From an uncultured Deefgea sp. (GTDB taxonomy: Bacteria; Pseudomonadota; Gammaproteobacteria; Burkholderiales; Chitinibacteraceae), in NCBI RefSeq assembly GCF_947072475.1, contig NZ_CAMTIA010000008.1, forward strand, positions 1 to 64,000: a stretch of 64,000 bases of DNA. Direction: 5' to 3'. The position numbers were made by a program, and so were the translations under genes. Below, in pieces: positions 27,062 to 36,079 of the stretch; the stretch's first letter is position 1, and each line of letters opens with the position of its first letter. Under the pieces are notes generated by a model. That model was not told the DNA's origin and ran no database searches. It saw only the letters and a program-made list of their open reading frames with translations.

Positions 27062-29947
27062 ATGTCGCTCTCTACACTGTTTAATCACGAAGAATTTATT
27101 GCTCGGCATATTGGCCCCAATGCGGCTGATCAAGCGGCGATGCTGGCGCAAATTGGCGCGAGCTCGATTGAAGATTTAGTCGCGCAAACTATTCCGGACG
27201 ATATTCGCTTTAAGCAAAAATTGCCTCTGCCGGATGCGGTTTCTGAAGTGGACGCTTTGGCGAAAATTCGCGCTATTGCGGCTAAAAATATCGTTAATCA
27301 CAGCTTTATTGGTCTGGGCTATTACCCCAATATCACGCCGAATGTGATTTTGCGTAATGTGCTCGAAAATCCAGGCTGGTATACCGCCTACACGCCGTAT
27401 CAAGCCGAAATCGCCCAAGGTCGTTTAGAAGCTTTGCTCAATTACCAGCAAATGATTATCGATATGACGGGGCTGGATTTGGCCAATGCGTCGCTTCTTG
27501 ATGAAGCGACGGCAGCGGCCGAAGCGATGGCGATGGCGCGGCGGATTTCGAAAGTCAAAGCCGAGAAATTCTTCGTAGATGAACAGGTATTGCCACAGAC
27601 ACTCGATGTAGTAAAGACTCGCGCGCAATACTTCGGGTTTGAGCTCGTCATCGGCGCGGCAACTGCCGCGGGTGACGATGATTATTTTGGTGCTTTGCTG
27701 CAATATCCGGGTGCTGATGGTGCCGTGCGTGATTTAACTGCGCCGATTGCAGCGCTTAAAGCGCGTGGTGGTGTGGCGATTGTTGCGGCGGATTTATTAG
27801 CTTTGGCGCTACTTAAATCGCCGGCGGAAATGGGCGCGGATGTAGCGATTGGTAGTAGTCAGCGCTTTGGCATTCCAATGGGTTTTGGTGGCCCACACGC
27901 CGCGTATTTTGCCTTTAAAGATGAGATGAAGCGCTCGGCACCAGGCCGAATTATTGGTGTATCGATTGATGCCAAAGGTAAAACTGCGCTGCGTATGGCG
28001 CTGCAAACCCGCGAGCAACATATTCGCCGTGAGAAGGCCAATTCAAACATCTGTACCTCGCAAGTACTGCTTGCCAATATGGCGGGGATGTACGCTGTGT
28101 ATCACGGCCCAGCGGGGATTAAACGCATTGCTGAGCGCACGCATCGCTTGGCGAGTTTGTTTGCGCAAGGCGTTCGGTTCGCCAACGGTTCGGGTGGGGC
28201 GGCGGAAAAAATCCTTCACGACGCGTTTTTTGATACGGTGCAAGTCAATACTGGCGCGCAAACGGCGAGCATTTACGCCGCAGCCTTGGCGGCAGGTTAC
28301 AACTTGCTGCAAGTATCTGATTCAGTCTTGAGCGTGGCTTTTCATGAAGCCGCGACGCAAAAAGATTTGGCGACTTTGATTCAGTTGTTTACTGGTCAAT
28401 CTGCTGATTTGGCCGCTTTGGATGCTGCAACGGCGGCAGTGATTCCCGCTGCGCTGCAACGCACCTCAAACTATTTAACGCACCCAGTATTTAATCGCTA
28501 CCACACCGAACACGAAATGCTGCGTTACCTAAAACGCCTCGAAAATCGTGATTTGGCGATGAATCATTCGATGATTTCATTGGGCAGTTGCACCATGAAA
28601 CTCAATGCCACCAGCGAAATGATTCCGGTTACTTGGGCTGAATTTGGCAATATCCATCCGTTTGCACCGCAAGCGCAAACGCTGGGTTACTTTGAAATGA
28701 TTAATGGCCTCGCCGATCAGCTCAAAGCGATTACGGGGTTTGACGCGATTTGTATGCAGCCCAATTCAGGCGCGCAGGGCGAATACGCCGGTTTGTTGGC
28801 AATTCGTCGATATCACGACAGCCGCAATGAAGCGCATCGCGATATTTGCTTAATTCCAAAATCTGCGCACGGCACTAATCCGGCAACGGCGCAAATGATG
28901 GGCCTTAAAGTTGTGGTGGTCGATTGTGATGACAGCGGTAACGTTGATTTGTCTGATCTGAAAGCCAAGGCTGAATTACACGGTGCGAATTTGGCGGCGT
29001 TGATGCTGACTTACCCATCAACGCATGGCGTGTTTGAAACGGCAGTTAAAGAAATCTGCGCGACGGTACATCAGTTTGGCGGCCAAGTGTATATGGATGG
29101 CGCAAATTTGAATGCGCAAGTTGGCTTGACGCGCCCAGCCGATATCGGTGCAGACGTTAGCCATATGAATTTGCACAAAACCTTCTGCATTCCGCACGGC
29201 GGCGGCGGACCTGGCATGGGGCCGATTGGTATGAAAGCGCATCTAGCGCCGTTTATGTCCAATCACGCGGTGGCCAATATCGATCAAGGTGACGCCAGCG
29301 TCGCGCAAGGTCAATCAGCCGTATCGGCCGCGCCATTTGGTTCGGCGTCGATTTTGCCAATTTCGTGGATGTATATCACGATGATGGGTGCGGGCGGCGT
29401 TAAGCATGCTACGGAAATCGCGCTCCTTAATGCCAATTACATGATGCAGCAATTGTCGGCGCATTATCCGGTGCTATATACCGGCGCGAATGGCCGCGTG
29501 GCGCATGAATGTATTATTGATATTCGCCCGCTCAAAGCTGCCAGTGGCATTACTGAAGTCGATATCGCCAAACGCTTGATGGATTATGGCTTTCACGCGC
29601 CGACGATGAGTTTTCCGGTGGCGGGTACTTTGATGATTGAGCCGACGGAGTCAGAATCCAAAGCTGAACTCGATCGTTTTATTGCGGCGATGATTTCGAT
29701 TCGCCAAGAAATCGATCAAGTGCAAGCCGGTGTTTGGCCAGCGGAGAATAATCCATTGAGAAACGCACCACACAGCAAAAACGACATCGCTACCGATTGG
29801 GATCGTCCGTATTCGCGTGAAGTGGCGTTTTTCCCCTTGCCTTACGTGCTGGATAATAAATTTTGGCCGTCGGTGAATCGGATTGACGATGTGTATGGCG
29901 ACCGCAATTTGATTTGTGCTTGCCCGAGCATGGATCAATACGAGTAA
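27062..29947 (+). CDS. gcvP: Glycine dehydrogenase (decarboxylating), P protein
   Basis: The PLP-dependent enzyme that decarboxylates glycine and loads the aminomethyl group on GcvH. It is the single-chain type with 961 residues (E. coli 957). The N-terminal half carries FIARHIGP and [14 protein letters not shown]; the C-terminal half has the PLP lysine at about residue 706 in [17 protein letters not shown]. The catalytic GSCTMKLNA segment and STHGVFE are also present. The start [12 protein letters not shown] fits the family. It is the last gene of gcvTHP, followed by a terminator at 30046. Confidence 0.98.
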   Translation: MSLSTLFNHEEFIARHIGPNAADQAAMLAQIGASSIEDLVAQTIPDDIRFKQKLPLPDAVSEVDALAKIRAIAAKNIVNHSFIGLGYYPNITPNVILRNVLENPGWYTAYTPYQAEIAQGRLEALLNYQQMIIDMTGLDLANASLLDEATAAAEAMAMARRISKVKAEKFFVDEQVLPQTLDVVKTRAQYFGFELVIGAATAAGDDDYFGALLQYPGADGAVRDLTAPIAALKARGGVAIVAADLLALALLKSPAEMGADVAIGSSQRFGIPMGFGGPHAAYFAFKDEMKRSAPGRIIGVSIDAKGKTALRMALQTREQHIRREKANSNICTSQVLLANMAGMYAVYHGPAGIKRIAERTHRLASLFAQGVRFANGSGGAAEKILHDAFFDTVQVNTGAQTASIYAAALAAGYNLLQVSDSVLSVAFHEAATQKDLATLIQLFTGQSADLAALDAATAAVIPAALQRTSNYLTHPVFNRYHTEHEMLRYLKRLENRDLAMNHSMISLGSCTMKLNATSEMIPVTWAEFGNIHPFAPQAQTLGYFEMINGLADQLKAITGFDAICMQPNSGAQGEYAGLLAIRRYHDSRNEAHRDICLIPKSAHGTNPATAQMMGLKVVVVDCDDSGNVDLSDLKAKAELHGANLAALMLTYPSTHGVFETAVKEICATVHQFGGQVYMDGANLNAQVGLTRPADIGADVSHMNLHKTFCIPHGGGGPGMGPIGMKAHLAPFMSNHAVANIDQGDASVAQGQSAVSAAPFGSASILPISWMYITMMGAGGVKHATEIALLNANYMMQQLSAHYPVLYTGANGRVAHECIIDIRPLKAASGITEVDIAKRLMDYGFHAPTMSFPVAGTLMIEPTESESKAELDRFIAAMISIRQEIDQVQAGVWPAENNPLRNAPHSKNDIATDWDRPYSREVAFFPLPYVLDNKFWPSVNRIDDVYGDRNLICACPSMDQYE

Positions 29948-30045
29948 TTACGGTCGTTTTGTTTACGGTCGTTTTGTTGAGTGGTGTTGATGCTTGAGCT
30001 ATGCGGTATGGTATCAACCGCCATCTGAATATCGCCCAGTTAAAT

Positions 30046-30075
30046 AGCCCCGCCGAAGTTTGGCGGGGTATTTTT
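30046..30075 (+). terminator. Rho-independent terminator after gcvP
   Basis: CCCCGCC (30048-30054) pairs with GGCGGGG (30062-30068), followed by TATTTTTAT. Between gcvP and this site the 15-mer TTACGGTCGTTTTGT occurs twice (29948-29980). Confidence 0.85.
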
Positions 30076-30190
30076 ATGTCTGCAAACTGACAAATGAACA
30101 TCGACGCGACACTGCCGCTAAATAAATCGCGTTGCGCAAAAGGTATCGCTAAACTCGCGAGCAAATTCTTACTTTATATCGATTTTTTGA

Positions 30191-31075
30191 ATGAAAAAAA
30201 CCTTAATCACGGCACTTTTGGCTTTATTGCCATGGTGCGCCGTCGCGAGTGAAGCGACGATCAATTACAGCGTAACGCCGGTGGTAATGCCCAATGCGGA
30301 TTTAGATGCTGGTGGCGAAGTCAGTAGCGAATGGCTGATCGCATCGCTGAGCGTGAATCAGCAAATTGATGCGCAGCACAGCCTTGGTTTGGCGCTAACC
30401 GCCAGTCAACAGCAATGGCATTTTGATTCGCCAGTAGCTTGGGGCGGAAAAACGCCGTGGCAAGATTTAAATCGGCTGGAACTCTCAATGCCTTATCGTT
30501 TTGTAACTGCGGACGGTTGGATTTTTGGCGTAACGCCCGGCGTGCAATATGCTGCCGAAGCGGGGGCTGATCAGGGCGAAAGTATCAATTGGGGCGGCAA
30601 TGCCTATGTGGCGCATTATTTCTCGCCGCGCTTAATGCTGGGTTTAGGGGTGAGCGCGTGGCAGAGTTTTGATGAAAACGTGGTGTTTCCATTTGTATTA
30701 CTCAATTGGCAAATTAGCGATCAGCTGACCTTAAAAAACCCCTTTGTCGCCGGTCCCGTTGGCCCTGCAGGCTTGGAGTTGTCGTGGAAAGCATCAAGTG
30801 TTTGGGATTTTGCCGCCGGTGGCACATGGCGCAGTTATCAAACTCGCTTAGCGAGTGACAACCCGATTGCCGCCAATGGCATTTTAGAAAACAACTCGGT
30901 GCCCTTATTTGTTCGCGCCGGTTATCAATTTGCGCCCAGCACACGCTTAGATTTCTATGCCGGCGCGGCACTAAATGGCGAATTTAAAATCCGTAATCAA
31001 CAAGGCGATGCTTTGATTAGTGAAAGCTACGCCACGATGCCATTTTTGGGGCTGAGTTTGTCGGGGCGGTTTTAA
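30191..31075 (+). CDS. Outer-membrane beta-barrel protein (DUF6268-like)
   Basis: A 294-residue envelope protein with a signal peptide (cleavage after CAVAS, about residue 20). The mature part alternates polar and hydrophobic residues in strand-like blocks, with many aromatic residues at strand ends, and closes with SLSGRF, a terminal phenylalanine as recognised by the BAM machinery. It resembles proteins annotated as DUF6268 outer-membrane proteins, which have no known function. It stands alone between the gcv terminator and a repeat-bearing gap. Confidence 0.75.
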   Translation: MKKTLITALLALLPWCAVASEATINYSVTPVVMPNADLDAGGEVSSEWLIASLSVNQQIDAQHSLGLALTASQQQWHFDSPVAWGGKTPWQDLNRLELSMPYRFVTADGWIFGVTPGVQYAAEAGADQGESINWGGNAYVAHYFSPRLMLGLGVSAWQSFDENVVFPFVLLNWQISDQLTLKNPFVAGPVGPAGLELSWKASSVWDFAAGGTWRSYQTRLASDNPIAANGILENNSVPLFVRAGYQFAPSTRLDFYAGAALNGEFKIRNQQGDALISESYATMPFLGLSLSGRF

Positions 31076-31402
31076 TCAAAACTTTGCCCTTATATTGTGT
31101 ATTTAGAAAGCCAATGGTCTTGTAGGGTCGGCTTTAGCCGACGGCGCATAAATAATGCGCTCGTATGCAAGCGACCTTAAAAAATCAGCTGAATACAAAA
31201 AATAAGCAAGAATATTTGAGCTAGGTATATTACTGTAGCGCTTATTCACTGTGCTTTATAGCCCAATACCTATTAGCTAAGTGGTTTGCTTGAGGGCAAT
31301 GCAATCTAGATTGGCACTGGTGGATTGATTGTTTTTTTCGGTCACCGATTGCTGCGAATTTTGCTTTTAAGTTAAAGCGCCATCATCAAGATGGCGCTTT
31401 TT
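31076..31402. other. Intergenic region with a TAGGGTCG-type repeat
   Basis: No gene is seen. The stretch 31122-31180 begins GTAGGGTCGGCTTTAGCCGAC, opens like the inner inverted pair between gcvH and gcvP, and ends AAGCGACCTTAAA. It contains its own small hairpin (GTCGGC/GCCGAC) and a second (GCGCAT/ATGCGC). A bidirectional terminator closes the gap. Confidence 0.65.
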
Positions 31403-31406
31403 TTAT
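31374..31406. terminator. Terminator serving the GNAT gene
   Basis: AAAGCGCCAT (31374-31383) pairs with ATGGCGCTTT (31391-31400). T-rich sequence follows on the plus strand, and a short A/T tract is present for minus-strand transcripts. Confidence 0.75.
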
Positions 31407-31855
31407 GTGCTGTGTACCGGCGTGAGTAGATTAAATTTGGTTTGCTCGGTGGCAACGCAGCCCAGCTTTCGGTAGAAAGCATGCGCTTCAGGTCTATGGT
31501 TGCCACTGATGATTTCGATTCTGGGTGCTTGATGCTCAGTGGCAAAATCAATGGCCGCCTGCATTAGCGCAGATCCAAGGCCTTGGCCGCGAGATGCGGT
31601 ATCGACGACCAGCCCAGTGATTTTGCCGAGTAGGGCGCTGCAATGCAGCATGGGCAAAAGATGGATGCCCACTAAACCGAGCGGGGTGTTGTTCTCTTTT
31701 GTGCAGGCAACAAATAGTGCATTAAATGGCGTTGCCATATATGCAATGCGCTGTGCGGCCTCGTCTGTGCTGGCGGGGTAGCCCAGTTGTGTGAGTAACA
31801 GGGCAATATGCATTGCATCGCCGGCGGTGGCTCGGCGGATTAAGTGTTGATTCAT
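31403..31855 (-). CDS. GNAT family N-acetyltransferase
   Basis: A 150-residue acetyl-CoA-dependent acetyltransferase of unknown substrate. From MNQHLIRRATAGDA it has the standard GNAT layout: the first strand and helix, then ITGLVVDTASRGQGLGSALM, where RGQGLG is the acetyl-CoA pyrophosphate loop, then IEIISGNHRPEAHAFYRKLGC at the C-terminus, typical of amino-acid or small-molecule GNATs. An in-frame methionine 13 codons upstream exists, but its extension has no GNAT character. No clear ribosome site precedes either start. Confidence 0.88.
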   Translation of the reverse strand: MNQHLIRRATAGDAMHIALLLTQLGYPASTDEAAQRIAYMATPFNALFVACTKENNTPLGLVGIHLLPMLHCSALLGKITGLVVDTASRGQGLGSALMQAAIDFATEHQAPRIEIISGNHRPEAHAFYRKLGCVATEQTKFNLLTPVHST

Positions 31856-31931
31856 CGTCGAAGGCGGGGCAGATAAAGTCAGTATCTTACACACAAATCA
31901 GCATTGTGAAATCAATTCGTCGGAATTGGCC

Positions 31932-32365
31932 CGCCGCGCCGCCCGCAACCCTGGTTTAGGTTTGAGTGGCGAAGCTAGAAAATTTTTTTTTGGTTTTTCG
32001 CCTTTGGCGAAAAGGTCGCTGCGTAGGGTGTGCAAATTGTAATTTGCGCACGCGGGGTGCCGCTTGGTGATTGGATTGTCTGTTGGTGCCGCGTGGCGTT
32101 TTGTATTGCGCACTTCGGTCCGCGTGCGCAAACCCTTTGCACAAGCAACCCCCGCAAAGTGTGGCTGCCGCCCGCCGCGCCGCCCGCGCAACCCTGGTTT
32201 AGGTTTGAGTGGCGAAGCTAGAAAATTTTTTTGGGTTTTTCGCCTTTGGCGAAAAAAAAGCGAAAAATCCTCGAAAAAGGCCCGTTTTCTCCTACGGAGA
32301 ACCGTGATTTCTCCTGCGGAGATTTGATTTCTCCTACGGAGATTTGTTTTTTCGCCTGCGGCGAA
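31932..32365. repeat. Non-coding block: long direct repeat plus array of mini-hairpins
   Basis: A sequence of about 80 bases occurs at 31932-32013 and again at 32174-32256. Each copy starts CGCCGCGCCGCCCGC, passes through GGTTTAGGTTTGAGTGGCGAAGC and ends in the hairpin TTCGCCTTTGGCGAA. Directly after the second copy are three near-identical mini-hairpins TCTCC-TAC/TGC-GGAGA (32288-32300, 32310-32322, 32330-32342) and a fourth TTCGCC-TGC-GGCGAA (32351-32365), spaced 20-22 bases apart. Open frames here are low-complexity and not protein-like. Its role is unknown. Confidence 0.75.
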
Positions 32366-32507
32366 GGATGCTCGGCTACGCCTGCGCCAAGGTTTTTAGT
32401 TTGGGTGCGTGATTTTTACGGATTGAGTTAAATCCCCGCAGCAAGTTCAGCATCCATAGATTGATGCCGAGGTTGATATTGAATGAGATCAAAAAGAAGA
32501 GGGCGTT

Positions 32508-32533
32508 AAAAAAGCCATCCCGCAGGATGGCTT
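32508..32533 (-). terminator. Rho-independent terminator after cydB
   Basis: AAGCCATCC (32512-32520) pairs with GGATGGCTT (32525-32533) around a CGCA loop. On the minus strand it is followed by a T-run. Confidence 0.9.
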
Positions 32534-32558
32534 AAATCGGTTACGCAATCGCGGTGCT

Positions 32559-33584
32559 TTACTCGTAGCTGAGCTCGCCTGCTTTACCCCAAAATACGTA
32601 GTAAGAATAAATCGTGTAGCCAATAATCGTTGGTAACACAATCGCTGCGCCGCAGAACATAATCAGCAAGGCTTCTGGGCTGCTCGCGGCTTGCCAGATG
32701 GTAAGTTGATCGATGACCAAGTGCGGAAAAATACTAAACACCAAGCCAAAGAACGACAATAAAACAATACCCACCGTGGCGGTAAATGGAATCCAGCAAA
32801 AATTATCATTGCCGTTTCTTTGGCGTTGCGCCAAGCGCGGTAGCGCAAAGCCGATCACGGCAAATAAAATCGCCGTCATTAATGGCACTGGCGCGAGTAA
32901 AAATACGTTAGGCACTGAAAACCACAGCGCAAATACGCGTGGGCTAATCCACGGCGTTGCTACCGACACCAACACCGTTGCCAAAATGGCAATCCATAAA
33001 CTGCCTTGCGCCCAAACAATCGCCCGCTGCTGCAACTTGCCGGTTGATTTCATCAACAACCAGCCCGCGCCCAATAGAGCGTACGCTGCGGCCAAACTTA
33101 CGCCAACCAATAGTGCAAAGCCCCAGGCGCCCCAGCCCGGTGCAAAACCGGTGATGTAGCGACCGAGCATCACGCCTTGCGAAACGGTGGCCAGTAATGA
33201 GCCAACAAAAAACAGTCGATTCCACAGTGGTTGGTGATGTGCTCGCGCTTTAACGCGAAAATCAAACGCTACGCCGCGCAAAATCAGGCCCAATAACATC
33301 AGCGCCACCGGTAAATACAGCGCGGTTAAAATAATGCCGTGTGCTAAAGGAAAGGCCACCAGTAACAGGCCAACCCCTAACACCAACCACGTTTCATTCG
33401 CGTCCCAAAATGGGCCGATTGACGCGATCATTTTGTCTTTTTCTTTGGTATCGGTTTCTAGCTCAAGCAAAATGCCAACGCCAAGGTCATACCCATCTAA
33501 AACGACGTAGGCGAACATCGAAACCACCATCAAGCCAGCAAAAATCACTGGCAGCCAGTAGGCCAAATCAATTGTGCTCAACAT
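32559..33584 (-). CDS. cydB: Cytochrome bd-type ubiquinol oxidase subunit II
   Basis: The structural membrane subunit of a bd-type terminal oxidase. It has 341 residues and about eight or nine hydrophobic helices. The N-terminal segment YVVLDGYDLGVGIL with the following FWDANETWLVLGVG is diagnostic of subunit II. The start lies one base after the cydA stop, so the two are tightly coupled. No CydX-like small third subunit is seen downstream before the terminator. Confidence 0.96.
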   Translation of the reverse strand: MLSTIDLAYWLPVIFAGLMVVSMFAYVVLDGYDLGVGILLELETDTKEKDKMIASIGPFWDANETWLVLGVGLLLVAFPLAHGIILTALYLPVALMLLGLILRGVAFDFRVKARAHHQPLWNRLFFVGSLLATVSQGVMLGRYITGFAPGWGAWGFALLVGVSLAAAYALLGAGWLLMKSTGKLQQRAIVWAQGSLWIAILATVLVSVATPWISPRVFALWFSVPNVFLLAPVPLMTAILFAVIGFALPRLAQRQRNGNDNFCWIPFTATVGIVLLSFFGLVFSIFPHLVIDQLTIWQAASSPEALLIMFCGAAIVLPTIIGYTIYSYYVFWGKAGELSYE

Positions 33585-33585
33585 A

Positions 33586-34917
33586 TTATTGCTCCTGAGC
33601 AGGGTGGCCTGCTTTCTTAGCGAGGTAAAACACCACCGAAATATAAGAAACGAGTAAAAAGGCGTAGAGCGTGAGGTACATGATTAAGGTGCTTAAAATC
33701 ATGCCGCCGCCGACGTTCGACGCCGCATCGCTGGTTTTAAGTACGCCATACACCAGCCAAGGTTGACGACCAATTTCAGTCACATACCAGCCAGCCACAG
33801 TGGCGACCCAACCGCTAAATGTCATGCCAATCAAAAGCTTGCAGACCATAGGCGACAAGGTTTTGCCACCGCGCAATTGCCAAGCCGCGAGCCAGCTCAC
33901 CAAGAGCATTAACATGCCCACGCCAACCATTACGCGAAAACTCCAAAACACTTTGGCCACCGGTGGGTGATCCGCAAATTCGCTAATGCCTTGCAATTCA
34001 CCATTCAGATCGTGCGTTAAGATCAAGCTGGCTAGTTTTGGAATCGCAATCGCGTAATCATTGCTTTGGGTTTCTGCATTCGGTAGTGCAAACAAAGTCA
34101 GCGGTGCACCGCGTTCGGTATGCCAAATGCCTTCAATGGCGGCGATTTTTGCCGGTTGATGTTTGAGCGTATTAATGCCGTGCATATCGCCGATCAAAAT
34201 TTGCAGTGGAATCAATGCCGCAGCCAGAAAAACACCGGTTTTGAGTGAGGCCATAATGCTGGCGTCCCGCTGGCCTTTAAGCCAACGAAAAGCAGACACG
34301 CCCGCGAGTAAAAACGCCACCGTCAGACCGGACGCGACTAGCATATGGCTTAGGTGATACGGCATTGAAGGATTAAAAATAATCGCTAACCAATCGGTGG
34401 CATGCGCTTGGCCGTTAATCATTTCAAAGCCAACTGGCGTTTGCATCCAAGAATTGAGCACAATAATCCAGAAAGCCGACAGCGTAGTGCCGCCTGCAAC
34501 TAGCACGGTCGCTAGCGTATGAATTCGATTGCTGACTTTTTTCTGGCCAAACAACATAATGCCCAAGAAAGTCGCCTCAAGGAAAAACGCCGTTAGCACT
34601 TCATACGCCAACAGTGGCCCCGCAATATTGCCGACGGTTTTCATAAAACCGGGCCAATTGGTGCCAAATTGAAAACTCATCGTAATGCCGGTCACCACCC
34701 CCAGCGCAAAAGTCAGTGCAAAAATTTTGACCCAAAAGCCATAGGCATCCAGCCATTTTTGCTCGCCGGTGGCGTTAAAGCGCAGTTTAAAAAACAGCAA
34801 TGCCCAGCCCATAGCGATGCTAATCGTTGGGAATAAAATATGAAAAGTGATATTGGCGGCAAATTGAATTCGCGCTAATACAATCGGGTCCAGTAGACCG
34901 GTGGCTTCGGGCAGCAT
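33586..34917 (-). CDS. cydA: Cytochrome bd-type ubiquinol oxidase subunit I (short Q-loop type)
   Basis: The haem-bearing, quinol-oxidising subunit. It has 443 residues, much shorter than E. coli CydA (522), meaning a short Q-loop as in the cyanide-insensitive CioA group. A haem ligand His26 sits in ANITFHILFP, a second in YHLSHMLVASG, and the axial Met in FWSFRVMVGVG. GRQPW (TEIGRQPWLVYG) is the conserved quinol-region motif near the end. The Q-loop region reads HQPAKIAAIEGIWHTE. It sits nine bases after the regulator gene and is co-transcribed with it. It probably serves respiration at low oxygen or under inhibition of haem-copper oxidases. Confidence 0.95.
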   Translation of the reverse strand: MLPEATGLLDPIVLARIQFAANITFHILFPTISIAMGWALLFFKLRFNATGEQKWLDAYGFWVKIFALTFALGVVTGITMSFQFGTNWPGFMKTVGNIAGPLLAYEVLTAFFLEATFLGIMLFGQKKVSNRIHTLATVLVAGGTTLSAFWIIVLNSWMQTPVGFEMINGQAHATDWLAIIFNPSMPYHLSHMLVASGLTVAFLLAGVSAFRWLKGQRDASIMASLKTGVFLAAALIPLQILIGDMHGINTLKHQPAKIAAIEGIWHTERGAPLTLFALPNAETQSNDYAIAIPKLASLILTHDLNGELQGISEFADHPPVAKVFWSFRVMVGVGMLMLLVSWLAAWQLRGGKTLSPMVCKLLIGMTFSGWVATVAGWYVTEIGRQPWLVYGVLKTSDAASNVGGGMILSTLIMYLTLYAFLLVSYISVVFYLAKKAGHPAQEQ

Positions 34918-34926
34918 GGTGATTCC

Positions 34927-35487
34927 TTATTCTTTCTCGCTGACGCGAGGGAATGATAATTTCTGTTTAAACTCTAAAAACTTTTGTACTTGAGCGCCGA
35001 GTGTCATCAGTTTTTTCAGCGTTTCAACGTCTAATTTTTGTATGTCGCTAAACCAACTAGTGGTCAGGTCAATCAAATCGTGCATTTGCCCCATTCGGGC
35101 TTGTGCGTGGCGCTCGGCTTCGTTGGCCGGCGTTTCCATCAATGCTTCGCGTAGCATCGACAAGGTCGGTTCAACCTCGCGTTTTTTTCTTTCGTCGGCC
35201 AGCGTTTTAAAAATTGCCCATACGTCCTCGGGTGTTGAATAGTATTCGCGGCGATCCCCCGGGAAATGCTGCAATTTCACCAATCGCCAAGACTCCAGCT
35301 CTTTTAATCCCATGCTGACATTTGAGCGGGAAAAACCCAGTGCCTCGGCCATTTCATCGGCGTTAAGCGGCTTTTCGCTGACAAACAGCAGGGCGTACAT
35401 TTGCCCAACAGTGCGATTAATGCCCCAGCGGCTACCCATTTCACCAAAGTGCAGCACAAAAGATTGAATCAAAGGAGTGAGGTTCAT
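34927..35487 (-). CDS. GbsR/MarR-family transcriptional regulator upstream of cydAB
   Basis: A 186-residue winged-helix repressor of the GbsR group (COG1510). The N-terminal helices (FGEMGSRWGINRTVGQMYALLF) and the recognition region LGFSRSNVSMGLKELESW with the wing FPGDRREYY are clear. The C-terminal half is helical and charged and probably mediates dimerisation and ligand sensing. In Bacillus GbsR senses choline; here the gene leads the cydAB operon, so it most likely controls the oxidase. An FNR-type box lies upstream of its start, so both regulators may act on the same promoter. Confidence 0.88.
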   Translation of the reverse strand: MNLTPLIQSFVLHFGEMGSRWGINRTVGQMYALLFVSEKPLNADEMAEALGFSRSNVSMGLKELESWRLVKLQHFPGDRREYYSTPEDVWAIFKTLADERKKREVEPTLSMLREALMETPANEAERHAQARMGQMHDLIDLTTSWFSDIQKLDVETLKKLMTLGAQVQKFLEFKQKLSFPRVSEKE

Positions 35488-35519
35488 GTATGTTTTGAAT
35501 TTTCAGTAATTTGTGAAAT

Positions 35520-35533
35520 TTGATGTAAATCAT
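35520..35533. promoter_or_regulatory. FNR/ANR-type binding site upstream of the cyd operon
   Basis: TTGAT-GTAA-ATCAT matches the FNR consensus TTGATNNNNATCAA in nine of ten fixed positions. It lies about 33-46 bases before the start codon of the GbsR-like gene, suitable for low-oxygen control of regulator-cydA-cydB. Confidence 0.65.
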
Positions 35534-35700
35534 ATTCTGCGCAGAAAAATATTGCAATCTAGAAAATCAATTCTAGCTGACCGCTGGCGGCTAAATCCTT
35601 GTTTTAATGTTGTAAGTTGCTTGGGACTATTTTCGAATTAAGCATTAGTCATATTCCAGAAAGGTGGCTACGTGGCGTTTACGTTACAATGCCCGCCATT

Positions 35701-35935
35701 CAAGGTGATTGATCGTGTAAGCGATTCAATTTAAACGGGAAACAGGTTTAAACCCTGTGCTGCCCCTGCAACGGTATTTCAGTGTGGATTCATCACAAAA
35801 CACAGCGTAGCAACGATGCGCTTTGCTTTAGCCACTGCCTCAATGTTTTGCGTTTGTTGGTCGTTATCGGTCATTCAAGCGCAGCAGCAGGTGGGAAGGC
35901 GATGTATTTTTCTGATTAGCCCGGAGACCGGCCTT
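35701..35935 (+). promoter_or_regulatory. Cobalamin (adenosylcobalamin) riboswitch upstream of btuB
   Basis: The conserved blocks appear in order: AAACGGGAAACAGGT (35733-35747), the B12 box segment GCTGCCCCTGCAACGG (35759-35774), GCCACTGCC near 35830, GTGGGAAGGC (35891-35900), and the closing AGCCCGGAGACCGGCC (35918-35933). The P6 arm is long. About 145 bases remain to the btuB start; they include a CTCGC/GCGAG hairpin (35940-35955) but no clear T-run. Binding of the cobalamin coenzyme would be expected to reduce expression of btuB and probably the following genes. Confidence 0.95.
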
Positions 35936-36079
35936 GTTGCTCGCAATTGAGCGAGATTGACGCACTGGCAGGGACGCCGTGGCGGAATGGTCTTTGTCGT
36001 TGATACGATGGTGATGTGTTCTGCGCGGTTTCCTGTTTTTAATATGCAATATGCAACGGGCGTATTGCCGGAGACCTAA

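Noticed and set aside
31898-32431. Several overlapping Arg/Pro-rich open frames on both strands
   Set aside because: They arise from the GC-rich direct repeats and mini-hairpins and do not look like proteins.
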